This document shows, piece after piece, positions 54,263 to 64,000 of a DNA stretch of 64,000 nt. Below the pieces are notes generated by a model. That model saw only the letters and a list, made by a program, of their open reading frames with translations. It made no database searches and was not told where the DNA came from. The translations under genes and the position numbers were made by a program. This stretch comes from Aquisphaera insulae (lineage in GTDB: Bacteria > Planctomycetota > Planctomycetia > Isosphaerales > Isosphaeraceae), in assembly GCF_011064615.1 (NCBI RefSeq), contig NZ_JAALJH010000019.1:51888-115887 (forward strand). Direction: 5' to 3'. How positions within the stretch are numbered: the first letter of the stretch is position 1; every line of letters begins with the position of its first letter.

Positions 54263-55429
54263 ATGAGATGCATCTCCGCACTTTCCACCGCCCGGACGAT
54301 GAACGCCGCGTTCCACCAGATCCTCGAGAAGTTCGACGAGCAGAGCGGCGAGGAACCGGCCGATCTCTGCCTGATCTTCTCTTCGATGCATCACGTCGAC
54401 GAGGTGGGGCGGATGGCCTCCCTCCTGATCGAGCAGGGCCGCGCCCTGCACGTCCTGGGGTGCACCGCGGAATCCGTGGCCGGCGAGGCTCGCGAGGTGG
54501 AAGGCTCCCCGGCCCTCGCGGTCCTGGCGGTCTTCGCCCCGGGGATGACGATCGAGCCCATCCGCCTGGACGCGCCCGACTCCTCCCCGGCCTCCTTCGC
54601 CGCACGGGTCGGCGAGGATCGTTCCGGCCGGGCCCTGATCTTCCTGGCCGACCCGTTCTCATTCCGGACCGATGAGTTCCTCCGGCAGGTCAACGCCGAC
54701 CTGCGCGGGCTCCGGGTCGTCGGGGGCATGGCCAGCGGGAGCCAGGTCCCGCGCGGGAACCAGTTGATCCTGGACGATCAGGCCTACCTTGACGGAGCGG
54801 TGGCGATGCTCCTGGGGGGTCCTGTCGGTGTGCGGATGCTCGTCAGCCAGGGCTGCCGTCCGGTCGGCCACACCATGATCGTGACGAGCGCAGAGAACAA
54901 CGTGATTCGCGAACTGGGCCGCCGCCCCGCCCTGGAGGTCCTGCGGACCGTCTTCCAGGACCTGTCCCAGGAGGACCGGCGGCGGATCCAGGACGGCCTG
55001 CACATCGGCCGCGTGATCAATGAATATCAGGGCGAGTTCGGCCGGGGCGATTTCCTGGTCCGGAACGTCATGGGGGCCGACACCACCGGCGCGATCCAGA
55101 TCAACGACATCGTCCGGGTGGGGCAGACCGTGCAGTTCCACGTCCGCGACGCGGACACCGCCGACGACGACCTCCGATTGGGACTGCTCAAGGTCCGGGA
55201 CGATCCGGCCCGGACCTCGAAACCGGCGGGGGCCCTGCTCTTCTCGTGCAACGGCCGGGGGACGCGCCTCTTCAAGGCCCCTGATCACGACATACGGACG
55301 ATCCGCGACGTCTTCCCCGACCTCCCGGTCGCGGGCTTCTTCGCCATGGGTGAGGTCGGCCCCATCGGCGGCCAGAACTTCGTCCACGGCTACGCCGCGA
55401 GCATCCTCCTGCTCGAGGATCGGGCCTGA
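54263..55429 (+). CDS. FIST domain sensor protein
   Basis: 388 aa from the ATG at 54263, preceded by GGGGGAGG. The FIST_N domain ('LHVLGCTAESVAGEAREVEGSPALAVLAVF', 'LRGLRVVGGMASGSQVPRGNQLIL') is followed by FIST_C ('VSQGCRPVGHTMIVTSAENNVIRELGRRPALEVL', 'LFSCNGRGTRLF', 'VAGFFAMGEVGPIGGQNFVHGYAASILLL'). FIST proteins are small-ligand sensing proteins (amino acids proposed), usually fused to signalling domains; here it stands alone. Confidence 0.88.
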   Translation: MRCISALSTARTMNAAFHQILEKFDEQSGEEPADLCLIFSSMHHVDEVGRMASLLIEQGRALHVLGCTAESVAGEAREVEGSPALAVLAVFAPGMTIEPIRLDAPDSSPASFAARVGEDRSGRALIFLADPFSFRTDEFLRQVNADLRGLRVVGGMASGSQVPRGNQLILDDQAYLDGAVAMLLGGPVGVRMLVSQGCRPVGHTMIVTSAENNVIRELGRRPALEVLRTVFQDLSQEDRRRIQDGLHIGRVINEYQGEFGRGDFLVRNVMGADTTGAIQINDIVRVGQTVQFHVRDADTADDDLRLGLLKVRDDPARTSKPAGALLFSCNGRGTRLFKAPDHDIRTIRDVFPDLPVAGFFAMGEVGPIGGQNFVHGYAASILLLEDRA

Positions 55430-55457
55430 GCGGTCGCCCAGGCCCCCCCTCGCTCGA

Positions 55458-55922
55458 TCACGCCCCGGGCCCCTCGGGGAGCTCGATCTCCAGATGGAGG
55501 GCCGCCCCGGGTGCGATCTCGACGCCGATTTCCGACGTCTTGTCGTCGTAGAACCGGGTGGGAATCCGGCGGCGGAATTGAGTCGGAGCGTCCTCACGGT
55601 CGGAGGGCGTGCTCGTCTCCGGCAGGAGCCGCACCGTGTAGGCGCCGGCTTTCAGGCCCGATTCGCTGCCTCCCATGGAGACCTCGAAATTCCCGTCGGC
55701 ATCGGTCATGCCCGCGCCCCAGTATTCGGCGGACTGCGTTCCCTTGGGGGTGAACACGATCGTCGCCTGTTGCACCGGACGGCCGCTGAACGTGAGCTTG
55801 CCGGTGACCTGGGTCGTCGTCCCCGACGGCATGATCACGCCCGTGGCCGTCAATGCACACAGGGAGGAGAAGCCGACGGCGAGTACAGCGAAGGTCCGGG
55901 TGACGAATAGGAGCGAACTCAT
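55458..55922 (-). CDS. Exported protein with carboxypeptidase-regulatory-like domain
   Basis: 154 aa from the ATG at 55922, preceded by GAGGAAAAGAG. A signal peptide or anchor (~8-30) precedes 'TTTQVTGKLTFSGRPVQQATIVFTPKG' and 'GMTDADGNFEVSMGG...SGLKAGAYTVRLLP', a beta-sandwich like that of carboxypeptidase-regulatory-like domains common in planctomycete exported proteins. It is convergent with the FIST gene. The role is unknown. Confidence 0.75.
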   Translation of the reverse strand: MSSLLFVTRTFAVLAVGFSSLCALTATGVIMPSGTTTQVTGKLTFSGRPVQQATIVFTPKGTQSAEYWGAGMTDADGNFEVSMGGSESGLKAGAYTVRLLPETSTPSDREDAPTQFRRRIPTRFYDDKTSEIGVEIAPGAALHLEIELPEGPGA

Positions 55923-56375
55923 CTCTTTTCCTCGAACCTGATTTGAGGTAGCGAGGCCACCATGGCGACGCTCACCGGTTCTGTCCCATACCTCGGCCCT
56001 GGGGAGGGATGGTTCGGCCGATGTATCTGGTTCGTTGGACTTCCCAAAAAACCTGCCGATCACCGACCCCAGTGGAGGGTTGGGGTGGATCTCGGCCCGG
56101 AAAGTTCGTCCGTGGATCCCTTGCGGGTGGACGGCTTTCTCAACAATAGTTCGCCGGTTGGTGTGACCGAGCGAAGGAGAGAGACATTTCGGAGGGGAAG
56201 CTGCATGCTCCCTTGCCCTCGTTTAATGTCTACTCATGTTATAGGGCTTTCGGTGAACGGGGTCAACCCTTCCCGACGACGGATCGCCTCGGCCGGTTGA
56301 TCCGGGGCAACATCCCGCGAGGCGGATCCGGTCGGTGAATCGAGGGCTCGCGACCCTTCCGGGCCGCCCGGAGGA
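55923..56375. other. AT-richer intergenic region
   Basis: 453 bases that are less GC-rich than the surroundings. A 112-codon frame on the plus strand (55962-56300) has no coding character and was not annotated. No repeat or RNA was recognised. Confidence 0.5.
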
Positions 56376-57266
56376 TCAGGCCGGGAACTTCTTGAGGTAG
56401 GCGACGCTCCGCTGCGTGAGCGCCCAGGTCTGCTCGACGTAGTAGCTGCGGACGCCAGCCTTCTTGGCCGCGTCGAAGGTCGTCGACCAATCGATGCTCC
56501 CCTCGCCGAGGGCCACCTGCGGGCGGCGGCCGGGCCGGCCCTTCTTCGAGGCCGGAGGGGCCGACTTCATGTCGATGTCCTGGAGGTGCATCGAGTGGAA
56601 CCGGCCCGGATACCGGAGGAAGTAATCCGCCGCGACCAGGCCGTTCTCGATCGTCGACATCTGGAACTGGAAGGTCACGAGCTTCGGGTCGAGGAGCTTC
56701 AGGAGCAGGTCGTAGGTCCGCTGGCCGTCGACCATCGAAACCTCGAACCCCTCATTGTGGAGACCCTGCTGCACGCCGGCGGCGGCGGCGGCCTCGGCGA
56801 TCCGGTTGTACTCCTCGGCCGCCCGCTTCACCTGGTCCAGCGTCGGCGAATCGCCGCCGTTGCCGTCGCCCAGGGTGGCGGTCAGCATCTGGTTGATGCC
56901 GACCTCCTTCGCCCAGTCGATGCTCCTCGCCTGGCTCCGGCGGAGCTCCGCCATGCTGAAATGCGAGCTGACGGACTCGATCCCGTGATCCCCGAGGATC
57001 TTCCGGACCTCCTTCCCGTCCTTCAAGGAGGCGAATTCGCCGCCGTAGCCGATCGGGGAGCAAAGCTCCAGCCGGGTCACGCCGATCCCGGCCATCATCC
57101 GCACATAGGCCGGCAGGTCGCCGAGCATCGATCGCGTCGGCCAGACCTGACAGCCGATCGGCAGGCCGAGGGGGCTGGCGGTGGCCGCCGACCGCCCCAG
57201 TGCCAAAACGCCCGCGGCCCCCGCCGAGGCACGGAGGAATTGCCTTCTGGTCGCTTCGGTATCCAT
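56376..57266 (-). CDS. Tat-exported sugar phosphate isomerase/epimerase-like protein (TIM barrel)
   Basis: 296 aa. The N-terminal 'TRRQFLRASAGAAGVLALG' is a twin-arginine signal. The core is an AP endonuclease-2/xylose isomerase-like TIM barrel: 'GIGVTRLELCSPIGYGGEF', 'LVTFQFQMSTIENGLVAADYFLRYPGRFHSMHLQDID', with possible metal-binding Glu/Asp/His residues in these strands. The family acts on sugars, often after a Gfo/Idh/MocA oxidoreductase, which is the next gene upstream (9 bases). Substrate unknown. Confidence 0.9.
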   Translation of the reverse strand: MDTEATRRQFLRASAGAAGVLALGRSAATASPLGLPIGCQVWPTRSMLGDLPAYVRMMAGIGVTRLELCSPIGYGGEFASLKDGKEVRKILGDHGIESVSSHFSMAELRRSQARSIDWAKEVGINQMLTATLGDGNGGDSPTLDQVKRAAEEYNRIAEAAAAAGVQQGLHNEGFEVSMVDGQRTYDLLLKLLDPKLVTFQFQMSTIENGLVAADYFLRYPGRFHSMHLQDIDMKSAPPASKKGRPGRRPQVALGEGSIDWSTTFDAAKKAGVRSYYVEQTWALTQRSVAYLKKFPA

Positions 57267-57274
57267 GGTCGTGC

Positions 57275-58837
57275 TCAGATCTCCCAGCCGGGTCGATAGT
57301 CACGCGAGAGGAATCGGTTCGCATCCGCGATGTTCGTGATCCGTGCGGCCCGGGCGTCCCACCGGAGCCTGCGGCCCTCGAGCCGGAGCGAGATCGCCGC
57401 CAGGTTCATCGCGTCGGTGATCGGGCCGGCCAGGGTGAAGTCCCCGTAGCTGGCCGGCCCTCCCTTGAAGGCGGCGATCCAGGCCGCGTTGCGGGACCTG
57501 GACTGGCTCGCACGATTGCGGCCCCGCGCCGGCTCATCGGGCCGGCCCTTCTCGTTGAGATACGCCTTCATCCGCGACTCCGGGATCAACCGGGGATTCT
57601 CGGCCCGGAAGCCCCCCAGGATCTTCCCCCGATCGCCCACGAAGAGCATGCCCTCCTCCGCGAGCTCCTGGTCCTCCGCCATCAGCTCCTCCGGCACCGG
57701 CGGCTTGATCCCACCGTCGTACCAGAACAGGTCGAGGGCCCCGCGATCCGCCTTCGGGGCGAAGCGCATCCGGACCGTGCAGGCGGCCGGGAACGAATAG
57801 TCGTTCTTGATCCGGCGACAGATGCCATCCGAGGCCGTGCAGACGTGGCTTGGCGTCGACTCGACGGAGACCGGCGCATCGAGCTGAAGGGCCTGGAAGA
57901 TCGGCCAGAGGCTGTAATGCCCCATGTCGGCGATCGACCCGGCGCCGAACTCGTACCAGCCGCGGAAGTTCGTATGCGTGTAGGCCGGGTGGTAGGGACG
58001 GTCCCGCGACGGTCCCAGCCAGAGCGTCCAGTCGAAGCCCTCCGGCACCGGAGGCCGATCGCCCGGAATGGCGTCGAACTGGGGCCACATCGGCCGCATC
58101 GACCAGTTGTGAATCTCCCGGAGCGTCCCGATCGCCCCTTCCTTCACCATGTCGAGCGCCCGCTTCTGGTCGGCCCCCTCGCTCGCCGGCAGGAAGTGGG
58201 TGGCGATCTTCCTCTCCCGCGCGGCGTCGATCACCGCGCGAGCCTCGACGATCCGGTTCGCCAGCGGCTTGTGGACGATCACGTTCAGCCCCTTCCTAAG
58301 GGCCGCCAGCGAGATCGCCGCGTGGGTGTGGTCGGGCGTCATCACCTTGACCGCCGTGACGTCCTTCTCCTTGTCCAGCAGCTCCCGGAAGTCCGCGTAG
58401 GTCGAACAACCCTTGAACCCATCCTTCCCCCGCTGCTTCGCGTAGTAGCCCTCGACGACCTCCCTGCCCACGTCCCGGCCGCCGGGGACGCGGTCGTCCC
58501 CCTCTCGCCAGTTCGGCTTGCCGATCAGCTCGCGGATCTCGGAGCGGAGCTGCCCCTTGCCCCATTCCAGGTAATGCGCCCCGTCCTTCTCCACGTCGCA
58601 GACCGAGACGACCTGGACGTCCGGGCTGGCGAGGATCCCCCCGATCTCGCGGATCGCCTGCGACCCGAAGCCGATGCACGCCAGCGTGATCTTCTCGCTG
58701 GGCGCCACGTACCCCGACCCGCCCAGCACGTGCCGCGGCACGATGGCGAACGAGGCCGCCGCCCCGGCCCGGATCACCCCGCGCCTCGTCATGCCGCCCG
58801 GTTCGCCGCCCGTCGATCCCGCATCGCTTGATCTCAT
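57275..58837 (-). CDS. Tat-exported Gfo/Idh/MocA family oxidoreductase
   Basis: 520 aa from the ATG at 58837 (an internal ATG at 58792 is possible). 'TRRGVIRAGAAASFAIVPRHVLGG' is a twin-arginine signal. 'ITLACIGFGSQAIREIGG' binds NAD(P), and 'VIVHKPLANRIVEAR' contains the catalytic Lys of the Gfo/Idh/MocA fold. C-terminal strands carry 'FRGWYEFGAGSIADMGHYSLWPIF'. It is translated with the TIM-barrel protein nine bases downstream; such pairs are common in planctomycetes and likely process unusual sugars. Confidence 0.92.
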   Translation of the reverse strand: MRSSDAGSTGGEPGGMTRRGVIRAGAAASFAIVPRHVLGGSGYVAPSEKITLACIGFGSQAIREIGGILASPDVQVVSVCDVEKDGAHYLEWGKGQLRSEIRELIGKPNWREGDDRVPGGRDVGREVVEGYYAKQRGKDGFKGCSTYADFRELLDKEKDVTAVKVMTPDHTHAAISLAALRKGLNVIVHKPLANRIVEARAVIDAARERKIATHFLPASEGADQKRALDMVKEGAIGTLREIHNWSMRPMWPQFDAIPGDRPPVPEGFDWTLWLGPSRDRPYHPAYTHTNFRGWYEFGAGSIADMGHYSLWPIFQALQLDAPVSVESTPSHVCTASDGICRRIKNDYSFPAACTVRMRFAPKADRGALDLFWYDGGIKPPVPEELMAEDQELAEEGMLFVGDRGKILGGFRAENPRLIPESRMKAYLNEKGRPDEPARGRNRASQSRSRNAAWIAAFKGGPASYGDFTLAGPITDAMNLAAISLRLEGRRLRWDARAARITNIADANRFLSRDYRPGWEI

Positions 58838-58971
58838 GGAGAAAACTCCAAGCGTGGATTTGAACGCTTGCACCCACACGGCCGGCCGGCCGGCCTCATT
58901 CTCGGCCATCTCGACGGTCTCCGCAAGCGCGTCGCCGCGGCACGATGGCGGACGGGGGGGATCGCGGACGC

Positions 58972-59856
58972 TCAGGCGATGCCGGCTCGCCCCCGCTTGA
59001 GCGTCTCCAGGAACCGCCCCATCAGCCGCGACTGGTATCGGTCCGGGTTCCAGCAGGCCGTGATCGTCCGCGACGGGCGATCGCCGTCGAGCGGACGGAA
59101 CTGGAGCCGCGAGCCGGCTTCGCGGGGCAGGGCCATGGCGGGTATCAGCGAGATGCCGAATCCCTGGGCCACCAGCTCCATCACCGTCGCGAGCTGGCTG
59201 ACGCGGCCCGTGCTCACCGGCTGGAACTGGCGGCGCCGGCAGAAGCTGCGGATGTCGTCGGAGAGGCAGTGTGCCTCGTCCAGCAGGACGAACGGCTGCT
59301 CGCGGAGGTCGTCCAGCTCCACCCAGTCCCGAGCGGCCAGGGGATGGTCCGACGGCATCGCCAGCAGGAGCTCCTCCTCGAACAGCGTTTCGACGCGGAG
59401 ATACCCGCCGGAGGCCGGCATCGCCAGCACGCCGACATCGATCTCTCCCTGCGCACAGCGGCGGAGGATGACCTCGGTCACCTCCTCGTTGACCTCCACC
59501 CGCGCCTTGGGATGCTCCCCGTGGAACGCCTCGAGCAGGCCCGGCATGAGGTAAGGCGCGATCGTCGGGATCGCCGACACCACGACCCGTCCCGTTTCAC
59601 CATCGTCGCGGAGCAGCCGCGCCGTGTCCTCCACCAGCGAGACGATCTGCAAGGCCCGACGCCGCAACAGCTCGCCCGCCTCCGTGAGCGCGACCTGCTT
59701 CCCCTGCCGCTCGAAGAGGGGCCGCCCCAGGGCCGACTCCAGCTTCCCCACCTGCTGGCTGATCGCCGGCTGGCTCACCCCGCAGTCCCTGGCGGCCTTC
59801 GTGAAGCTCCCCTGCTCCGCGACCTTCAGGAACATCCGGAGCTGCTGAATCTCCAT
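58972..59856 (-). CDS. oxyR: LysR-type redox regulator OxyR
   Basis: 294 aa. The winged HTH is 'LRMFLKVAEQGSFTKAARDCGVSQPAISQQVGKLE' (6-40). In the effector domain 'AHCLSDDIRSFC' keeps both redox Cys (197 and 206), equivalent to Cys199 and Cys208 of E. coli OxyR, and H2O2 oxidation to a disulfide would activate it. Divergent from ahpC, its probable target. Confidence 0.9.
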   Translation of the reverse strand: MEIQQLRMFLKVAEQGSFTKAARDCGVSQPAISQQVGKLESALGRPLFERQGKQVALTEAGELLRRRALQIVSLVEDTARLLRDDGETGRVVVSAIPTIAPYLMPGLLEAFHGEHPKARVEVNEEVTEVILRRCAQGEIDVGVLAMPASGGYLRVETLFEEELLLAMPSDHPLAARDWVELDDLREQPFVLLDEAHCLSDDIRSFCRRRQFQPVSTGRVSQLATVMELVAQGFGISLIPAMALPREAGSRLQFRPLDGDRPSRTITACWNPDRYQSRLMGRFLETLKRGRAGIA

Positions 59857-59877
59857 AAGCCTTCCTTATGGCAACCA

Positions 59878-59904
59878 TTGTCGAATCGCTTATTGAATTA
59901 TACT
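59878..59904 (+). promoter_or_regulatory. Candidate ahpC promoter
   Basis: TTGTCG (59878-59883) and TATACT (59899-59904) are 15 bases apart on the plus strand, in the AT-rich oxyR-ahpC region. OxyR binding here is plausible, but no full OxyR consensus is seen. The spacing is short, so confidence is low. Confidence 0.35.
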
Positions 59905-60095
59905 CCGAAGTCCTTAAGATGACCAGGACGAGCGGGCCGGCCGGCGCAGGCCGCACGGCCGAGGACGACCTCGGACTGCTGGAACGGCCTCAATCCGGTT
60001 GGACTGCTCGAAACCTCTCTTGGCAGGCCTTCCGCCAGGGTTCGCTTGCGCTGGCGGCAGGTTGGTTGCGGGTGACGATCTGGAGATCGATCGAG

Positions 60096-60623
60096 ATGTT
60101 GAGCGTCGGCGAGAAGTTCCCTGAGTTCACGGCGAAGGCGAGCCTCGGGATCGGTCCGGAGGCCCTGCTCACGATCAGCGGCGATCAGTTCGAGGGCAAG
60201 TGGACGGTCTTCTTCTTCTATCCCAAGGACTTCACGTTCGTCTGCCCGACGGAGCTGGTGGCGTTCAACGACCGGCTCGAGGACTTCAAGGATCGCGACT
60301 GCGAGGTCATCGGCGGCAGCACGGACAACGAGTTCTCGCACCTGGCCTGGTGCAGGAGCCACGACGACCTGAAGAAGCTGAAGTATCCGCTCCTGGCCGC
60401 CCAGAAGCTCGCCCCCGCGCTCGGGATCTGCGACCCGGTCGAGGGTTACGCCAATCGTGCGACCTTCCTGGTGGACCCCAACGGCGTGATCCAGTGGGCG
60501 GCGGTCTACAACGGCAACGTCGGCCGGAGCGTCGACGAGGTGCTCCGCGTCCTGGACGCCGTCCAGTCCGATGAGCTCTGCCCTTGCAACTGGAAGAAGG
60601 GCGAGGCGACGATCCAGGTCTGA
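60096..60623 (+). CDS. ahpC: Peroxiredoxin AhpC
   Basis: 175 aa from the ATG at 60096, preceded by GGAG; an open frame upstream is not conserved. 'FYPKDFTFVCPTELVAF' contains the peroxidatic Cys50, and the C-terminal 'ELCPCNWKKGE' supplies the resolving Cys near 162. It reduces H2O2 and alkyl hydroperoxides. Divergent from oxyR and followed in 91 bases by an AhpD-like gene, which could be its reductant in the absence of AhpF. Confidence 0.95.
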   Translation: MLSVGEKFPEFTAKASLGIGPEALLTISGDQFEGKWTVFFFYPKDFTFVCPTELVAFNDRLEDFKDRDCEVIGGSTDNEFSHLAWCRSHDDLKKLKYPLLAAQKLAPALGICDPVEGYANRATFLVDPNGVIQWAAVYNGNVGRSVDEVLRVLDAVQSDELCPCNWKKGEATIQV

Positions 60624-60714
60624 ACCCTCGGCGCGCGGCCGTCGCCCCGCCGGCGGCCGCGCGGCTCCCTCCACACGCCCTCACATCCTCCGGGGAACGG
60701 AACGGACCGAACCG

Positions 60715-61254
60715 ATGAGATCACTCGACGAGCTGAAGTCGGCCCTGACCGACGACACCAAGGACCTGCGGCTGAACCTGGGCAACGTCCTGGACAACGG
60801 CGACCTGAAGCCGGAGGAGCGGTGGGCCGTCGCGCTCGCCTCCGCGTACTTCCTCCGCGCCGGCGAGCTCGCCGAGGCCCTGGCCGCCGCCGGCTCCGGG
60901 CACCTGTCGACCGCCGCGATCGCCGACGCGAAGGCCGCCGCCGCGATCATGGGGATGAACACGGTCTATTACCGATTCCGCCACATGATCGGCAAGGAGA
61001 GCTACTCCCAGAAGCCGGCCGGCCTGCGGATGGCCCGGATGGCCCGCCCGGCGACCACCAAGGCCCTGTTCGAGCTGGCCTCGATGGGCTGCGCCGCGCT
61101 CGCCGGCTGCGAGATGTGCCTCAAGGCCCACGAGCAGAGCCTCCTGGCCGAGGGCTACAACGAGGATCGCGTCCACCAGGCCGTTCGCATCGCCGCCGTC
61201 GTCCAGGGCTTCGCGATCGCCGTCGACGCGGAGGCCGCCCCGGCCGCGGTCTGA
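60715..61254 (+). CDS. AhpD-like alkylhydroperoxidase
   Basis: 179 aa from the ATG at 60715. 'FELASMGCAALAGCEMCLKAHEQSL' carries Glu120, Cys132, Cys135 and His139 in the ExxxCxxCxxxH arrangement of AhpD. AhpD passes electrons to AhpC; the two are encoded together as in actinobacteria. No AhpF is seen. Part of the OxyR-controlled module (inference). Confidence 0.92.
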   Translation: MRSLDELKSALTDDTKDLRLNLGNVLDNGDLKPEERWAVALASAYFLRAGELAEALAAAGSGHLSTAAIADAKAAAAIMGMNTVYYRFRHMIGKESYSQKPAGLRMARMARPATTKALFELASMGCAALAGCEMCLKAHEQSLLAEGYNEDRVHQAVRIAAVVQGFAIAVDAEAAPAAV

Positions 61255-61328
61255 TCGCCGCGCCTCGATCGATTTCCTCCCGACTCGGCGAGCCCGAGTC
61301 GCATTCCAGGGACTAGGCGCGAACCCCA

Positions 61329-61344
61329 AGGTAATTGTTTACCT
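61329..61344. promoter_or_regulatory. LacI-type operator
   Basis: AGGTAA-TTGT-TTACCT is an inverted repeat with a 4-base centre, similar in pattern to LacI-family operators. It is 12 bases upstream of the -35 of the promoter for the LacI-type regulator. Confidence 0.6.
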
Positions 61345-61356
61345 CGCCCATTTTTC

Positions 61357-61385
61357 TTGACTCACCCGATCCGTTGCGGCATACT
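61357..61385 (+). promoter_or_regulatory. Promoter of the LacI-xylA unit
   Basis: TTGACT and CATACT are separated by 17 bases, with a leader of about 90 bases before the GTG of the LacI-type gene. Confidence 0.65.
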
Positions 61386-61482
61386 CCACGGGCGAGACAT
61401 AACGAACTGGCCTGGTAATCGCTTGCCCTGGCCCGGATTCGGGCGCGGGCGGAGGCATCGCTTCCGTCCGGAGGTGTGTGCC

Positions 61483-62547
61483 GTGCGCCGTCCGACTCTC
61501 TCCAGCGTGGCCGATCTCTGCGGGGTGACCCCCGCGACGGTGAGCCGCGTCCTGAACAAGAACAAGGCGTTCTCGGTCAGCCCGGAGGTCCGTCGGAAGA
61601 TCGAGGACGCGGCGGAGCGCCTCGGCTATGTCCCCGACCTGGCCGCGCGGAACCTGAACCGGGGGACGACGCGGATCATCGGGCTCTTCGCCTCACCGGC
61701 GACGCAGATCGCGGAGGGGATCTATGAGCCGCTCATCGAGGGGATCCTGGAGGTCCTCCACGCCAGCGACTACGACGTGTTCTTCGACCTGAGCTCCAGC
61801 CGGAAGCGGACCGTGCCCTTCTGGAGATTCGACGGGGCCGTGCTCCTCCAGTGCCCTCGCCCGGAAGTGGCCGAGGAGCTCGGCCGTCGCCGCGTCCCCT
61901 ACGTCTGCGCCAATGAGAAGCTCGGCTCGCCCGCGGCCCAGGTCCTGGCGGACGACCGCATGGGGACCCGCCGGGCCGTCGAGCACCTGGCCCAGCTCGG
62001 ACATCTGCGCCTCGCCTACGCCAACGCGAGGGCGACGCACCTGGCCCATTATTCGATCCGCGAGCGTCACGAGACCCTGATCGAGGTCGCGCAGGATCGC
62101 GGGATCGATCTCGTCGCCGATCACGATGTCCCCTTCGCCGACGGCACGGACTTCCTCCGCCGGGCCGTGAACGAGGCGAAGGCAACCGCGGTCATCGCGT
62201 ACGACCATCAGATCGCGGTGACGCTCGTCGGCGCCGCCGCGGCGCTCGGCCTGCGGATCCCGGAGGACTTCAGCCTCGTCTGCTTCAACGACATCTTCCC
62301 CGTCTCCCTCTTGCCCACGCCCCTGACCGCGGTCAGCGTCCCGGCCCGGGAGATCGGCCGGATCACCGCCGCGCAGCTCCTCAACGGCCTGTCGTCGCCC
62401 GCCACGCGCCAGGCCGCCCGCGAGATCCGGGTGCCGGAGGAGCTGGTCACGCGCCAGTCCACGGCGCCACCTCCGCCGGCCCCGGGGCCTTCCGGCAGGA
62501 GGCCACCCCGCCCCGGCCCTCGAGACACCGGCAGCCCCCGCGGCTGA
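61483..62547 (+). CDS. LacI family transcriptional regulator
   Basis: 354 aa from the GTG at 61483, preceded by GGAGG. The HTH 'TLSSVADLCGVTPATVSRVLNKNKAFSVSPEVRRKI' and the hinge 'LGYVPDLAARNLNRG' are followed by a periplasmic-binding-like sensor domain with 'LVCFNDIFPVSLLPTPLTAVSVP' near the C-terminus. The tail is Pro/Arg-rich. It sits upstream of xylA in the same unit and probably senses xylose or a related sugar. The operator upstream suggests autoregulation. Confidence 0.92.
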   Translation: MRRPTLSSVADLCGVTPATVSRVLNKNKAFSVSPEVRRKIEDAAERLGYVPDLAARNLNRGTTRIIGLFASPATQIAEGIYEPLIEGILEVLHASDYDVFFDLSSSRKRTVPFWRFDGAVLLQCPRPEVAEELGRRRVPYVCANEKLGSPAAQVLADDRMGTRRAVEHLAQLGHLRLAYANARATHLAHYSIRERHETLIEVAQDRGIDLVADHDVPFADGTDFLRRAVNEAKATAVIAYDHQIAVTLVGAAAALGLRIPEDFSLVCFNDIFPVSLLPTPLTAVSVPAREIGRITAAQLLNGLSSPATRQAAREIRVPEELVTRQSTAPPPPAPGPSGRRPPRPGPRDTGSPRG

Positions 62548-62610
62548 CCCGTCCTCCTCCGTCCGATCGTGCGACCGACTTCTTCACCCTTCCGATTGCG
62601 AGGCTCTCCC

Positions 62611-63924
<1,314 letters not shown>

Positions 63925-63940
63925 CGCGCGCCGAACGCGG

Positions 63941-63975
63941 CGGACGATCCTCTCCCTCGGGCGGGGGATCGTCCG
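63941..63975. terminator. Hairpin after xylA
   Basis: CGGACGATCC and its complement form a 10-bp stem around a C/G-rich 15-base loop, 16 bases past the xylA stop. No U-run follows. Confidence 0.6.
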
Positions 63976-64000
63976 GCCGGCGGCGGCACGAACGTCTCAG

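Noticed and set aside
55962..56300. A 112-codon plus-strand frame in the AT-richer region
   Set aside because: No coding character or homology; may be chance.
57200..58831. A 543-codon plus-strand frame
   Set aside because: Antisense to the Gfo/Idh/MocA gene; no domain.

Overview
This 64 kb window is a dense, GC-rich bacterial chromosomal segment. It most likely comes from a planctomycete, probably of the Isosphaeraceae type (inference). Supporting signs are a PEP-CTERM protein with a putative thioester domain, an exported protein with the N-terminal 'VEERVLLS' signature, Tat-exported Gfo/Idh/MocA and TIM-barrel proteins in tandem, very large signal peptidases, and many small transport or lipoprotein genes of unknown role. 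I saw no tRNA, rRNA, CRISPR array, insertion sequence or phage module. The segment reads as stable core genome with accessory inserts and at least two decayed genes.

Layout. 1-4.1 kb: tail of an MBL-fold hydrolase, an LpxH-like phosphoesterase, a rhomboid protease, and gpsA with a DUF1802 gene. 4.27-4.65 kb: a LysR regulator remnant. 4.8-11.6 kb: malate synthase converging on a glycolate oxidase operon (glcD, an unknown gene, glcE, glcF); together these turn glycolate into glyoxylate and then malate. 11.9-15.2 kb: a glycosyltransferase, an LTxxQ/Gly-rich exported protein and a sulfotransferase. 15.2-18.5 kb: ffh-rpsP-trmD-rplS without rimM. 18.9-26.1 kb: small stress-type proteins, a GH10-like protein with altered catalytic residues, a D-2-hydroxyacid dehydrogenase, Fe-S assembly genes (an A-type carrier and a cysteine desulfurase), a methyltransferase and an exported repeat protein.

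26.3-31 kb: an SDR/aldo-keto reductase pair under a divergent TetR repressor, with a palindrome in the promoter spacer, then icd followed by a fragment that looks like the N-terminus of AceK. 31-47 kb: an orphan Flp pilin, truD and an RluA-type synthase, a lipoprotein with a Cys-less phosphatase-like domain, two membrane proteins (one glycosyltransferase-like), an ExeA-like ATPase, rsmE, a GT9 glycosyltransferase, the thioester/PEP-CTERM protein and a soluble transhydrogenase. 47.6-53.9 kb: lepA, two tandem oversized signal peptidases and an LptB-like ATPase. 54-64 kb: a FIST sensor, Tat-exported sugar-type enzymes, an oxyR/ahpC/ahpD oxidative stress module, and a LacI-xylA unit with a clear operator and promoter.

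The most unusual features are the two signal peptidases, each with four ribbon-type cysteines and about 300 extra residues inserted between the catalytic Lys and the C-terminal conserved box; the AceK-like remnant beside an ICDH that keeps the phosphorylatable Ser; the putative Cys-Gln thioester protein; and the GH10-like and phosphatase-like proteins that lack expected catalytic residues.
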